Shown piece by piece: positions 25,790-34,003 of a stretch of DNA of 41,004 nt. The translations under genes were made by a program, and so were the position numbers. The stretch lies in NCBI GenBank assembly GCA_903896545.1, contig CAITYF010000014.1, positions 1 to 41,004 on the forward strand, read 5' to 3'. This DNA is from an uncultured Myxococcales bacterium. Its GTDB lineage: Bacteria; Myxococcota_A; UBA9042. The stretch's first letter is position 1. Each line of letters opens with the position of its first letter. The notes beneath the pieces were generated by a model. The model saw nothing but the letters and a program-made list of their open reading frames with translations, ran no database searches and had not been told where the DNA came from.

Positions 25790-27241
25790 ATGGCAGACGG
25801 ACAAAAGCCGAGTGTTCAGGGCAAGCTGGGCGGGAAGATTCGGACCTTGCGCCGCAAAGAGCAGCTTTCCCAAGCGGAACTGGCGCGTCGCCTAGGTATT
25901 TCAGCAAGTTACCTCAATCTTATCGAGCACGACCAGCGCGCGCTGACCGCGGATCTGCTGATTCGCCTGGCGCAAGTGCTGCCGATCGACTTCCAGACGC
26001 TTTCCGGACGCGCCGAAGAGCGCTTGTCCGCCGATCTGATGGAGGCGTTTTCTGACCCGTTTTTTGACGGGCACAACCTGATGGCGACGGAAGTACGTGA
26101 AGTCGCCCAGCAATCCCCCAACGTTGTGCGCGCGATTCTGGCGCTTTTTGAAGGCTGGCAGGCGGCGCGCAACCTGAACGAAACGCTGGCGTCGAAGGTG
26201 TACACGGACCAGAACCTGCCCGGCGTGGCGGCTTCGCGACTGCCGTCAGAAGAGGTGAATGACTTCGTGCAGGCGCACATGAACTTTTTTCCGGATCTGG
26301 AGGAGGCGGCGGAGCACTTGTGGCGACACGCGCACCTGCAGGCGGACGACCTGAGCGCGGGCTTGCAGCGCGTGTTGGTGCGCGATCTGGGCGTCGACGT
26401 GCAGGTGCACCGCACGGGCGGGCGGCCCTCGCCGCTGCGGCGGTACGATCCGGAGCGCAAGGTGTTGCACTTGTCGGAGGTGCTGACCGCGCACAGTCGG
26501 CGGTTCCAAATGGCGGTGCAGATCGCCCTGCTGACGATCCCCGAACTCATCGACAAGCTGAGCGACGACGCGGTGTTGACCTCGCAAGAGTCAAGAACGC
26601 TGGGACGTTTGGTGCTGGCGAACTACTTCGCGTCCGCCGTCGTGATGCCCTACGAGCCGTTCTTGGATGTAACTCGCAAAGAACGCTACGATATTGAGCT
26701 TCTGGGCAACCGCTTCGGCGCGAGTTTTGAGCAGGTTTGCCACCGGTTGACGACGCTGCAACGTCCGGGGCGCGAGGGCGTACCGCTGCATTTCGTTCGC
26801 GTCGACCTCGCGGGCAATATTTCCAAGCACTTCAGCGCGTCGGGCATTCGTTTCGCGCGTTTCTCCGGCGCCTGCCCGCGCTGGAACATTCACGCGGCAT
26901 TCTTGACGCCGGGGCTGATCCGCACGCAGTTGTCGCGTATGCCCGACGGCACGTCGTTCTTCTGCCTGGCGCGCACGGTGCCCAAAGGACGCGGCGGTTT
27001 TCACGCCTCGCACACGGTCCACGCGATTGGCCTGGGCTGCAACGTGCGCTATGGCCGTGAAATGGTGTACGCGGACGGCATGGACCTCGCGCGCCTCGAC
27101 TCAGCGATTCCGGTCGGCGTCACGTGTCGTCTGTGCGAGCGCCAGGACTGCGACCAGCGGGCGTTTCCAAGCTTGCGGCACACGATGCAGGTGGACGAGA
27201 ACGTGCGGGGAGCGTCGCCTTACATGCTGAGCTTGGGATAG
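25790..27241 (+). CDS. XRE-family regulator of the RamB/ScfR (short-chain fatty acyl) type
   Basis: A 483-residue DNA-binding regulator. An N-terminal XRE helix-turn-helix at about 14-70 (LSQAELARRLGISASYLNLIE) is followed by an IrrE-like middle region and a C-terminal domain typical of acetate/glyoxylate regulators such as RamB. The end carries a cysteine cluster, Cys446, Cys449 and Cys454 (CRLCERQDC), in the family's ligand domain. RamB controls aceA and aceB in actinobacteria, and this gene is divergent from aceB here, so the same role is likely. ATG 25790 is preceded by GACGAGG with correct spacing; the TTG at 25772 would add six residues. Several TGTAAAC repeats in its leader suggest self-regulation. 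Confidence 0.9.
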   Translation: MADGQKPSVQGKLGGKIRTLRRKEQLSQAELARRLGISASYLNLIEHDQRALTADLLIRLAQVLPIDFQTLSGRAEERLSADLMEAFSDPFFDGHNLMATEVREVAQQSPNVVRAILALFEGWQAARNLNETLASKVYTDQNLPGVAASRLPSEEVNDFVQAHMNFFPDLEEAAEHLWRHAHLQADDLSAGLQRVLVRDLGVDVQVHRTGGRPSPLRRYDPERKVLHLSEVLTAHSRRFQMAVQIALLTIPELIDKLSDDAVLTSQESRTLGRLVLANYFASAVVMPYEPFLDVTRKERYDIELLGNRFGASFEQVCHRLTTLQRPGREGVPLHFVRVDLAGNISKHFSASGIRFARFSGACPRWNIHAAFLTPGLIRTQLSRMPDGTSFFCLARTVPKGRGGFHASHTVHAIGLGCNVRYGREMVYADGMDLARLDSAIPVGVTCRLCERQDCDQRAFPSLRHTMQVDENVRGASPYMLSLG

Positions 27242-27425
27242 GCGTTCGGGCGCCGCTCCTGCCGAGTGAACATTCGGCAAACGCCAGCTGCCCTTGCAGG
27301 AGTGCTTTCAGCGGGTGCTCCGCGCGACTGGCCGCGCGTGTACAGACGTCTGGGATGCGACCCGCTTCGCCTGGCGCTCAGCGCGCGTCGCGGAAACCGA
27401 CCGCGCGTGGCAGCTCAGTCGCCCC

Positions 27426-27469
27426 AAAAAGCGCAGCAGCCCCGGACCTCTCGCGACGTCCGGGGCTGC
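27426..27469 (-). terminator. Intrinsic terminator of the Gly-rich lipoprotein gene
   Basis: GCAGCCCCGGAC (27436-27447) and GTCCGGGGCTGC (27458-27469) give a perfect 12-bp stem with a 10-base loop. Read on the minus strand it is followed within five bases by TTTTT (27426-27430). It lies 21 bases past the lipoprotein stop. The plus strand has no T-run after it, so it would be a weak stop for the regulator transcript. Confidence 0.8.
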
Positions 27470-27490
27470 CCGCTACCTGATCACCAGAAC

Positions 27491-28411
27491 TTAGCGCGTC
27501 ATGACCAGCGTCGAATTCGACACGGTGCACTTCGGCGTGTTCGAGTACTGATCCGGGAACTTGGTGCCTTCGATGTCGCCAGTCACTTTGTCCTTGGTCA
27601 CGACGGTCGTGATGTTGAACGAACCCTGCGTGTCCTTGGCCTGACCGCCCGCGAGGCCGCCCTTCGCGTCAACGAAGGGGAAGTCGCCGTTGAACTGCGC
27701 GTGGTCGTCGTGACCGGTTCCCATCATCGTGTGATTGCCACCGTCGGTCGAGAGCTGCAGGTCGGTGTTGCTACCCGAGATCGACACCGACTTGGTGAAC
27801 GACTGGTGGCCGACCCACGGGCTCGTGAGGCCCTGTTCGCACTTGACGTCGTATTCGAGCTTGACGGACCACGTGCCCGTCCAGTCCAGCCCCGTCACGC
27901 CGCCGCCGCCACCGGTATCGGTGCCGCCGCCGCCCGTCGTGTCGCCACCGCCGCCACCGCCGCCGCCGCCGCCGCCACCGCCGCAGCACACGGCCTTCTC
28001 GGCCTCAGATGCGCTGACTTCCGTGCAGCCGGACGGGTCCATCTTCGGCGCGCACTTCGCCACGCACGCACCCGGATCCGGGTCGTTCATGCAGGCCTGT
28101 TGGCAGTCCAGATCGGGCGAGCCCACGGAGCATTTGCCGAACGCGTCCGCATCGGCACACTTGTAGAGCTTGCCCGTTGCTGCGCTCTCGCCATAGCAAC
28201 AGATCTGCTTTTCATCCGCGATCGGGCAGGTCGCACCGCCACCACCGCCGCCGGTTGTGTCAGTACCACCACCACCGCCGCCAGTTGTGTCCGTGCCGGT
28301 GTTCGTGCCGCCACTGGTCGTGTTGTTCACGGTCGTGGTGCAGCCAGCCGCCGCGCACACAGCGCCAGCGAGGACAAACGTGCTGAGAAAACGGGTCGAG
28401 AAACGAAGCAT
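27491..28411 (-). CDS. Gly-rich cysteine-containing lipoprotein, function unknown
   Basis: A 306-residue exported lipoprotein (signal peptide with lipobox AAGC, lipid Cys24). Two Thr/Gly low-complexity linkers (TDTTGGGGGG type, and a run of 13 Gly) flank a small disulphide-type domain of about 80 residues with eleven or so cysteines (ending AVCC). A C-terminal beta-rich domain of about 130 residues begins GLDWTGTWSVKLEYDV, which looks like a calycin- or barrel-type fold. I recognise no family. ATG 28411 has GGAG seven bases upstream, and starting there gives a clean signal peptide; the frame extends to 28441. Upstream lies the structured leader or ncRNA candidate; downstream a strong terminator. 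Confidence 0.82.
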   Translation of the reverse strand: MLRFSTRFLSTFVLAGAVCAAAGCTTTVNNTTSGGTNTGTDTTGGGGGGTDTTGGGGGGATCPIADEKQICCYGESAATGKLYKCADADAFGKCSVGSPDLDCQQACMNDPDPGACVAKCAPKMDPSGCTEVSASEAEKAVCCGGGGGGGGGGGGGDTTGGGGTDTGGGGGVTGLDWTGTWSVKLEYDVKCEQGLTSPWVGHQSFTKSVSISGSNTDLQLSTDGGNHTMMGTGHDDHAQFNGDFPFVDAKGGLAGGQAKDTQGSFNITTVVTKDKVTGDIEGTKFPDQYSNTPKCTVSNSTLVMTR

Positions 28412-29214
28412 GAATTCTCCTAATGAAAGCCAGCCCGACATTCAGGCGGGCGAAGAAGCGTCCAGGGCACAAGCCGATGGAACGACGCGTAGAACTGCAC
28501 GGAAATCGTACAGTACGAACACTAGCAGCGCAATAACGCGCAAAAAACGGCGGCTATTCGCCGCGCCCAGAGGTTCTGATTTTTGAGTTTCCAACCTCTC
28601 AGCTTTCTTCTTGATCCAGCCACCGAGCACCTACCAACCAGCCGCAATTTCAGGCGATTTCAGTCGCCGCAAATACACGACCGCGGCTTAAAACAAGCGG
28701 TGAAAACGAATTTTCACAGACTCTCAGCCGAATTTCTTCGGCCTCGTTTACCCGCCTGCTCGCCGCACAAACGGCGGCATAATCAAGGTGGTGCAGCGAT
28801 GCAAATACCCGCTGCTCATTTATTTACCGATGACCGGCCGCCACGTCAAGCACCAAATTCGCGGCCAAAGACAGCGGAAGCAGCGAATCTGAGAAGGAAG
28901 TGGCAGCCGCCCACCTGCGTTTGGCTACCTGCTTGCGGTTTCATCGTCCTACCCGTTCCGCTGAGGAACTGCAGCGTTGGCGACGTCTACAGACTAGTCA
29001 ATCTACTAAAATAGCCAATGCGATGTGAACCCTTTCAATATTTGCAAGTATTAATAGATCAAAAAAGCGTGTGATAATTGCGCAACCAGCGAAGCGTCTC
29101 GACCAAGGACTGTCAACCTCGCGCGACCGACGCGCTTCTGCGGACTGCGGCTGAAAGTTCCGCTGCGTTGTGCTACGTTGCCGACGGGCGCGCCCCGACG
29201 CGCCGGAGGTCGCC
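28412..29214. other. AT-richer intergenic region
   Basis: About 800 bp, clearly lower in GC than its surroundings. The open frame at 28583-29014 (+) has no ribosome site and no family look, so I do not call it. The region holds the minus-strand candidate RNA at 28542-28849, an 11-bp palindrome CGTACAGTACG at 28507-28517 upstream of the lipoprotein gene, and two weak plus-strand promoter candidates for the gene at 29215. One is an extended -10 TGTGATAAT at 29070-29078; the other is a sigma-54-like TTGGC-N7-TTGC at 28921-28936. Confidence 0.6.
28542..28849 (-). ncRNA. Candidate structured RNA or cis-acting leader
   Basis: On the minus strand a promoter-like TTGACG-N17-TAAATA (28849-28821) is followed by five hairpins. 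They are CGCCG/CGGCG (28761-28776), GCCGAA/TTCGGC (28727-28742), GTGAAAA/TTTTCAC (28700-28717), a bulged CCGC.GCTT/AAGCGG type (28681-28700) and GGCGA/TCGCC (28653-28668). The order ends in an intrinsic terminator: stem CGGCG/CGCCG at 28548-28563, then six T (28547-28542). The predicted RNA is about 270 nt. It ends 130 bases before the lipoprotein start, so it may be a separate small RNA or an attenuating leader. I recognise no Rfam class. Confidence 0.4.
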
Positions 29215-31359
29215 ATGCTGCTGCGTTTTGCCACCTGTTTCGCGTTGGCGGCGCTGACCGCGTGCAGCGGATCGCCGACTGCAACGCCTCCGCCCATCGA
29301 TCGCGTACCGCTCGCTCCCCCTGCCGCCGTCGCGCTTGCCGCGCACGCGGACGCAGATCACGCTTACCTCGCCGGTGGGCTGCAGGATCTCGACAAAGCC
29401 GCTGAACGCTTCGTTTCCGCGTTGGAGTCTCTGCCCGAACCCACGCGCACCCAGACCCAAGGCGTCATATCCCGCGCCAAACTGCTTGAATGGTTTGGCT
29501 TTGACCCGACCAAGCGCGCGGGCTGGGATGACATCGGCGTGGACGCTGCGGCGGGCGTGTTCTTCCTGATGGACGACCGCTGGCCAGGCAACGACGCGTT
29601 CGCGCGGCAAGTCGTCGTGTTTGTGCACTTGACCCACCTCGACCATTGGAAGGCGCTCTTGACGCGCAAAGGCGCTGTTTTTGCGAAGGAAGGCGACGTC
29701 GAGACGTGCGAGATCGGCAAGATGACCATTTGGCTGACGCCGTCGGGTCAGGACTACGCGCTGACGATTCCGTCGCTGAAGGACTCGGCGGAAGCGCACG
29801 CGGCGGCGCTAAAGACGTTTGTGCAAGTCGCCAAAGTGCCGACGAACGCGCTGGACAAGACGGCTGGCTGGAAGGCGACGTTGCGCGATGCCGGGCGTCC
29901 GTGGATGGTCACCTGGGCACGCTCCCAGCCGCTCGCGCAAGGGGTCTCGGCAGCGGATGCGGCACACTTCGGCAAAATTTTCCCACAGTTTGCCTGGTGG
30001 CTCGGCGATGGCTGGGCGTTCCGTTTGGGCACGACGGCGTTTTCCCACGCAGCGCTGCACGACATGTTTGTGCCCGAAAAGGCGGCCCCGGCGTGTGCGG
30101 GGCTGATTCCGGCAGAAGGTTGGGGCGCGGCGCGCTTGTCGATCCACCTCGACAAATTCGCGGACGGTCTGCTGCGCCTCACGCCACCGTCGACGCCGGT
30201 GGAAAAGCGCATGGTTCTGGCAGCGGCGGTCTCGACGGCGCTGGCGCTGACCGGCCAGCCGCCGCCCGACGTCATGGCTGCTTGGAACGGCCATTTGTGC
30301 GGCGGTCTGGACATGGCGACCGTCCCGACCCTGCTCAACGGCCAAGGGCTTCCCAACTGGGTGTTGGTTTTTGGCGTCCAGGACGGCGCCAAAGCCGACA
30401 CGATGCTCGCCGCGCTGGCAGATCGCGCAAAGAATGCGCTGAGCATGCCCGTGCGAACAGTCACCGTCGCGGGACGGTCGGGCTATTTCGTACAGGCCGG
30501 CCCGTTTGGCATCACCGCAGTGCGCGACGGTGAGCGTGTCGTACTCGGTCCGTCGGTGGATGCGCTGGAAGTTGCGCTGGCGCGGCCTTTGGCGCAGTCG
30601 CTGGCCGGCACGCCGATGGGTGACGCGCTGGACGGGCGCAACATTCTCGGTCTGGTCGTGGATTTGGCGACGGCGCGCGAGATGGTGGTGAGCATCTTGC
30701 AGGCGCGGGAAACGGAAGAAGCGGAGGCCAAGACGCTGGCGGACACGTTCAGCGCCGTGCTCGGTACTTCCCGCCTCGTGGGCATGACGCTGCGGCTGGA
30801 AGACGAGACGCTGGCTGTCGGACCGGCGGCAGTGAGTGAAGGCGGCTGGTCGGGCGGCACGATGATCGGCATCCTGGCAGCGATCGCGATACCGCAGTTC
30901 CACAAGTACATGACGCGCGCCAAGACGGCAGAAGCGCGGCAGAACCTGCGGCAAATTCGCCACGCCGCGGTACTTTTCTGGCAAACCGAGCATCTCGACC
31001 GCAACGGTAAGCCGCTGCCACCGCGTTTTCCGCAGACAACGGTCGTGACGCCAGGTGTGAGCTGCTGCGATGCCGCCGTTGACCAAGATGGCGACCAGCG
31101 CTGCGACGCCGATCCGAACCCATGGCTGCAAGTCGGCTGGCAGGAACTCGGCTTTCAGCCCGAAGGTCAACATCACTACCGGTATCGGTTCGAATCGGCA
31201 GGCACGGGTGACGCAGCCACATTCGTCGCAACGGCTTACGGCGACCTGGATTGCGATGGCGTGCAATCGACGTATCAGGTCGTGGGCAAGCTGTGCCACG
31301 GCAAAGCGTGCAAGGACAAATTCCGCTTTGATGAAAAAGAGACGGCCGCGGAGGAGTAA
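29215..31359 (+). CDS. Lipoprotein with C-terminal type IV pilin-like module
   Basis: A 714-residue lipoprotein (lipobox LTAC, lipid Cys17; ATG 29215 with GGAGG five bases upstream). Residues 40-530 form a large domain with mixed alpha/beta composition, resembling DUF3352-type exported proteins. Near residue 550 the text changes to MIGILAAIAIPQFHKYMTRA, which matches the second half of the type IV pilin N-terminal helix. A pilin-like globular end follows, with a Cys pair, YRYRFESAGTG and AYGDLDCDG. The prepilin cleavage site and the first half of the helix are missing, so it cannot be processed as a pilin. It looks like a fusion that keeps only the internal pilin fold. Function unknown; it could sit at the envelope beside a pilus or secretion pseudopilus. 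Confidence 0.85.
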   Translation: MLLRFATCFALAALTACSGSPTATPPPIDRVPLAPPAAVALAAHADADHAYLAGGLQDLDKAAERFVSALESLPEPTRTQTQGVISRAKLLEWFGFDPTKRAGWDDIGVDAAAGVFFLMDDRWPGNDAFARQVVVFVHLTHLDHWKALLTRKGAVFAKEGDVETCEIGKMTIWLTPSGQDYALTIPSLKDSAEAHAAALKTFVQVAKVPTNALDKTAGWKATLRDAGRPWMVTWARSQPLAQGVSAADAAHFGKIFPQFAWWLGDGWAFRLGTTAFSHAALHDMFVPEKAAPACAGLIPAEGWGAARLSIHLDKFADGLLRLTPPSTPVEKRMVLAAAVSTALALTGQPPPDVMAAWNGHLCGGLDMATVPTLLNGQGLPNWVLVFGVQDGAKADTMLAALADRAKNALSMPVRTVTVAGRSGYFVQAGPFGITAVRDGERVVLGPSVDALEVALARPLAQSLAGTPMGDALDGRNILGLVVDLATAREMVVSILQARETEEAEAKTLADTFSAVLGTSRLVGMTLRLEDETLAVGPAAVSEGGWSGGTMIGILAAIAIPQFHKYMTRAKTAEARQNLRQIRHAAVLFWQTEHLDRNGKPLPPRFPQTTVVTPGVSCCDAAVDQDGDQRCDADPNPWLQVGWQELGFQPEGQHHYRYRFESAGTGDAATFVATAYGDLDCDGVQSTYQVVGKLCHGKACKDKFRFDEKETAAEE

Positions 31360-31380
31360 CGGCCGCGAACCCGGCCCGCG

Positions 31381-32043
31381 CTACTTCGCGTCAAAGAAGA
31401 AGGCGACGTGCCCGTGTGGCGACGTCTCACCGTCGTCGCAGCTCCCGTAGAAATGGAAACGCACCGTCCAGCGCGCCGCCTGATCAAAGTGAATCGGTCC
31501 AACGACGTAGCGCCCCGGCACGGCGGTTTCCTGCGACGTTTGCCCTGAATTCGGCGCCGCGTGGTTCTTCAACGGATCGCCGTTGTCGACGAGCACCTCA
31601 GCCGTCACCGGCGTCTCGCTGACGACCAGGTGGCTCGCCGGCTTGCCGTCCGCTTTCAGCGACACGTCGACCTGAAAATAGACGTCCTCGTTCAGACCCG
31701 CGCTCGTCGCAAGCCACTTCACGTGGTACTTGCAATCGTCGTCGTCCGCCTCGCCGCCCTTGCGCGTGGTGCCGTATTCCATGGCCATGCCGTCGGTGCC
31801 GCCGTCCGTCGTCGTCGCGTCGCCGCCCATCGCCATGCCGTCCATGCCGCCCATCGCGTCCGAGTCCGCCTTGCACGTCGCCGAATCGACAACCGGGACT
31901 TCCTTGCCCTTGCAGCTTTCGTCGGGCGCGTCGGCGGTCACCAGACCGGCCGTGCCGTAGGTGCGCGTCGGGTCGGTCGAAGTGGTGGCGGTCGAGCCGC
32001 AGCCGGCAGCGAACAAGGCGACAACAAGCGAAAGACGAACCAT
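31381..32043 (-). CDS. Met-rich lipoprotein with YtkA-like domain
   Basis: A 220-residue lipoprotein (lipobox AAGC, lipid Cys15; ATG 32043 after AAGGGG six bases upstream). The middle is rich in Met, Gly and Asp (DAMGGMDGMAMGGDA, then GTDGMAMEYG), a composition seen in copper-binding exported proteins. The C-terminal 110 residues (KYHVKWLAT to FFFDAK) look like a YtkA/FixH-type beta-sandwich, with GRYVVGPIHFDQAARWTVRF and conserved His. It begins 31 bases after the regA stop and so belongs to that operon. In many proteobacteria a copper chaperone gene (senC/scoI type) sits beside regBA, so a role in copper delivery to oxidases is plausible but unproven. Confidence 0.75.
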   Translation of the reverse strand: MVRLSLVVALFAAGCGSTATTSTDPTRTYGTAGLVTADAPDESCKGKEVPVVDSATCKADSDAMGGMDGMAMGGDATTTDGGTDGMAMEYGTTRKGGEADDDDCKYHVKWLATSAGLNEDVYFQVDVSLKADGKPASHLVVSETPVTAEVLVDNGDPLKNHAAPNSGQTSQETAVPGRYVVGPIHFDQAARWTVRFHFYGSCDDGETSPHGHVAFFFDAK

Positions 32044-32074
32044 CTAAAACCCCTTGAAAATAGAAATAATTCCG

Positions 32075-32623
32075 TTAGTCGCGCGGTGGCTGTTTTTGCA
32101 ATTTGCGCTGCAGGGAGCGCCGGTGCATCCCCAGACGCCGCGCAGCTTCGGACACGTTGCCGTCCGCGTCCGTCAACACGCGCTGAATGTGCTCCCACTC
32201 GGCGCGCGCCAGACTCGGCGCAGCAACTTGACCGCCTTGCGGGTCCACCGGCTGCGTGCCGCGCTCAAACGCGGCGAGCAGGTCGTCCACGTCGGCGGGT
32301 TTGGAGAGGTAGTACGTGGCGCCCAAACGGATCGCATCGATCGCCGTCGCGATGCTGCCGTAGCCGGTCAAGACGACGATTTGCGTCGCGGGATCAATCG
32401 CCAGCAGTTCGCGGACGAGTTCCAGGCCCGACGGTCCCGGCATCCGCAGGTCGACGACCGCCCGTTCCGGCGAGTTTTGCTGCGCCAGAAGGATGGCCTC
32501 CGCAGCGCCAGACGCGGTCTCCACTTCGCAGCCGCGCTTGCGGAGCGCCCGCGCGAGACGCTCGCGAAACACGGCGTCGTCGTCGACAAGCAGGTACAGG
32601 TGGTTGGCGTCCAAATCACTCAC
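32075..32623 (-). CDS. regA: Response regulator of the RegA/PrrA/ActR type
   Basis: A 182-residue redox response regulator. The receiver has acidic residues Asp14-Asp16, phosphoacceptor Asp58 in VVDLRMPG, VVLTGYGSIATA and the YYLSKPAD lysine. The C-terminus is the short Fis-like helix-turn-helix of this family (NVSEAARRLGMHRRSLQRKL). Domain order, length and these motifs closely follow PrrA. It is the partner of the kinase immediately upstream. I prefer GTG 32623, which gives the usual start before the receiver; in-frame TTG codons at 32656 and 32668 would overlap the kinase gene. None has a clear ribosome site, so the start is uncertain. Targets are not visible from sequence. Confidence 0.9.
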   Translation of the reverse strand: MSDLDANHLYLLVDDDAVFRERLARALRKRGCEVETASGAAEAILLAQQNSPERAVVDLRMPGPSGLELVRELLAIDPATQIVVLTGYGSIATAIDAIRLGATYYLSKPADVDDLLAAFERGTQPVDPQGGQVAAPSLARAEWEHIQRVLTDADGNVSEAARRLGMHRRSLQRKLQKQPPRD

Positions 32624-32648
32624 GGCGCGCAGAATCGTACGTCGGTGC

Positions 32649-33947
32649 TCATTTTTCAACGCGACCAATTGTCGCAGGAAGCGCGACAGTTGCGGTGGTT
32701 CCTTGGCCGACGACCGACTCTAGCTGCAGGACGCCGCCCGCGCCCTCCATCACGGCACGCGCCAGAAACAGCCCCAGCCCCATGCCTTCACCCGGCTGCT
32801 TGGTGGTAAAGAACGGTTCACCGGCGCGCGCCAGCACGTCCGTCGCCATCCCCGGTCCGCGATCCTGGACGTCGATCCAAACCTTGCCATCGGCGATGCG
32901 CGCTCGGACGTCGACCGGTTGACCTTGCGGCTGTACCTGCAGCGCATTCTTCAGGACACACCGCAGCGCTTGAATCGTCGCGCGTTCGGGCACGCGCACC
33001 GGCGTCGCCGCCAATGCGTCAGACAGCTTCAGCGACACAGCGCCAAAACGTTGCAACGGCAAAAGCGCTTCGCTCAGCAGATGCGACACCGCGTGGACCG
33101 TCGCTTGTTCGCCGGTGCTCTGCCCCAGATCCGCGGCCATCGACGCCAGAATCGTGCGGCACCTTTGCACTTCCGTCCGGATCAGCTGCACGTCGTCGCG
33201 CGCTTCGGGGTCCGCCGCGTGCTCCGCCAGCACGTTCTGCAGTTCACCAGCCACCACGGCGATGGTCGACAGCGGCGTGGCCAGCTCGTGCGCCGCGCCC
33301 GCCGCCAGCGTCGCCAGCGATGCCAGCCGCTCACTGCGCAGGACCAGTTCCCGCGCCTCTCGCAGTTCCGCGTCGCGCTGCGTGAGGCTGTTGCGAATTC
33401 GCGTCACGAAGTAAACGATGAACACCGCCGCCACGACGCTCGCCACCCACATGCCGTAGAGGTGCAGCTTCATGTGGTGCACGTGCGGATTGGAGTCGTC
33501 CTGCCAGTCATCGTTGCGCCAAACGTGCTGGATGAAGAGCAGCGCCGAACAGAGGCTGGAGAGCGCCGCGATCGCCCACGTCCACCGATTGCCCAGAAGC
33601 ACCGTCGCCAGCGTGATGTGGACCAGGTAGAGAAAGCTGAAAGGATTGGAGGGACCGCCGGTAATCCACAGCAGCCCGGTCAGCATCAGGACGTCAAAGA
33701 CCAGAACGGCGGCAAGCTGCGGTTCCGTGACGAAGTGCCCACGACGGCGCCACACTTCCAGCGCCAGATTGGTCAGCGCCGCGAACGCCGACAGCACCAG
33801 GAGCAACGGCAGAGGCAGCTCAATGCCGATGACGCGGTCGACGATCAGGATCGCCGCGAGTTGCGTTGCCAGCGCCGCCCAACGGAGCCGCGTGAGGAAC
33901 GTGAGCTGAATATGACTGACTTCCCGGTCCGCGTGCGCCATCTGCAT
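32649..33947 (-). CDS. regB: Sensor histidine kinase of the RegB/PrrB type
   Basis: A 432-residue membrane kinase. About six hydrophobic spans fill residues 15-185. The quinone-binding motif of RegB, GGPSNPF, is at 97-103. The H-box GAAHELATPLSTIAV places the phosphorylated His at 220, and the G-boxes DRGPGM and GMGLGLFLAR follow near the end. Activity in this family responds to the quinone pool and to a redox cysteine; the one clear candidate here is in the RCRTIL segment, and I cannot confirm it is equivalent. ATG 33947 is the first Met before the membrane part; the frame upstream runs into the antisense of the neighbouring gene and is Arg-rich. The ribosome site is weak. 56 bases after the Cys-rich gene, 25 before regA. 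Confidence 0.92.
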   Translation of the reverse strand: MQMAHADREVSHIQLTFLTRLRWAALATQLAAILIVDRVIGIELPLPLLLVLSAFAALTNLALEVWRRRGHFVTEPQLAAVLVFDVLMLTGLLWITGGPSNPFSFLYLVHITLATVLLGNRWTWAIAALSSLCSALLFIQHVWRNDDWQDDSNPHVHHMKLHLYGMWVASVVAAVFIVYFVTRIRNSLTQRDAELREARELVLRSERLASLATLAAGAAHELATPLSTIAVVAGELQNVLAEHAADPEARDDVQLIRTEVQRCRTILASMAADLGQSTGEQATVHAVSHLLSEALLPLQRFGAVSLKLSDALAATPVRVPERATIQALRCVLKNALQVQPQGQPVDVRARIADGKVWIDVQDRGPGMATDVLARAGEPFFTTKQPGEGMGLGLFLARAVMEGAGGVLQLESVVGQGTTATVALPATIGRVEK

Positions 33948-34003
33948 GTGCTGATTCTGCCACGGGGGCCGCGCGCTGTCCTGCGACGTTTCGCCGCACG
34001 GCG

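Noticed and set aside
28921..28936. TTGGC-N7-TTGC, a sigma-54-like promoter
   Set aside because: Spacing fits, but a match of nine fixed bases is expected by chance about once per few windows of this size. It is 280 bases from the nearest start, and no enhancer-binding regulator gene is nearby.
28583..29014. 143-codon plus-strand open frame in the AT-richer intergenic region
   Set aside because: No ribosome site, no hydrophobic or domain pattern, and it overlaps the hairpin cluster, which explains the region better.
31187..31196. GGTTCGAATC, like a tRNA T-loop
   Set aside because: It lies inside the lipoprotein-pilin gene in frame, and no cloverleaf arms can be built around it.
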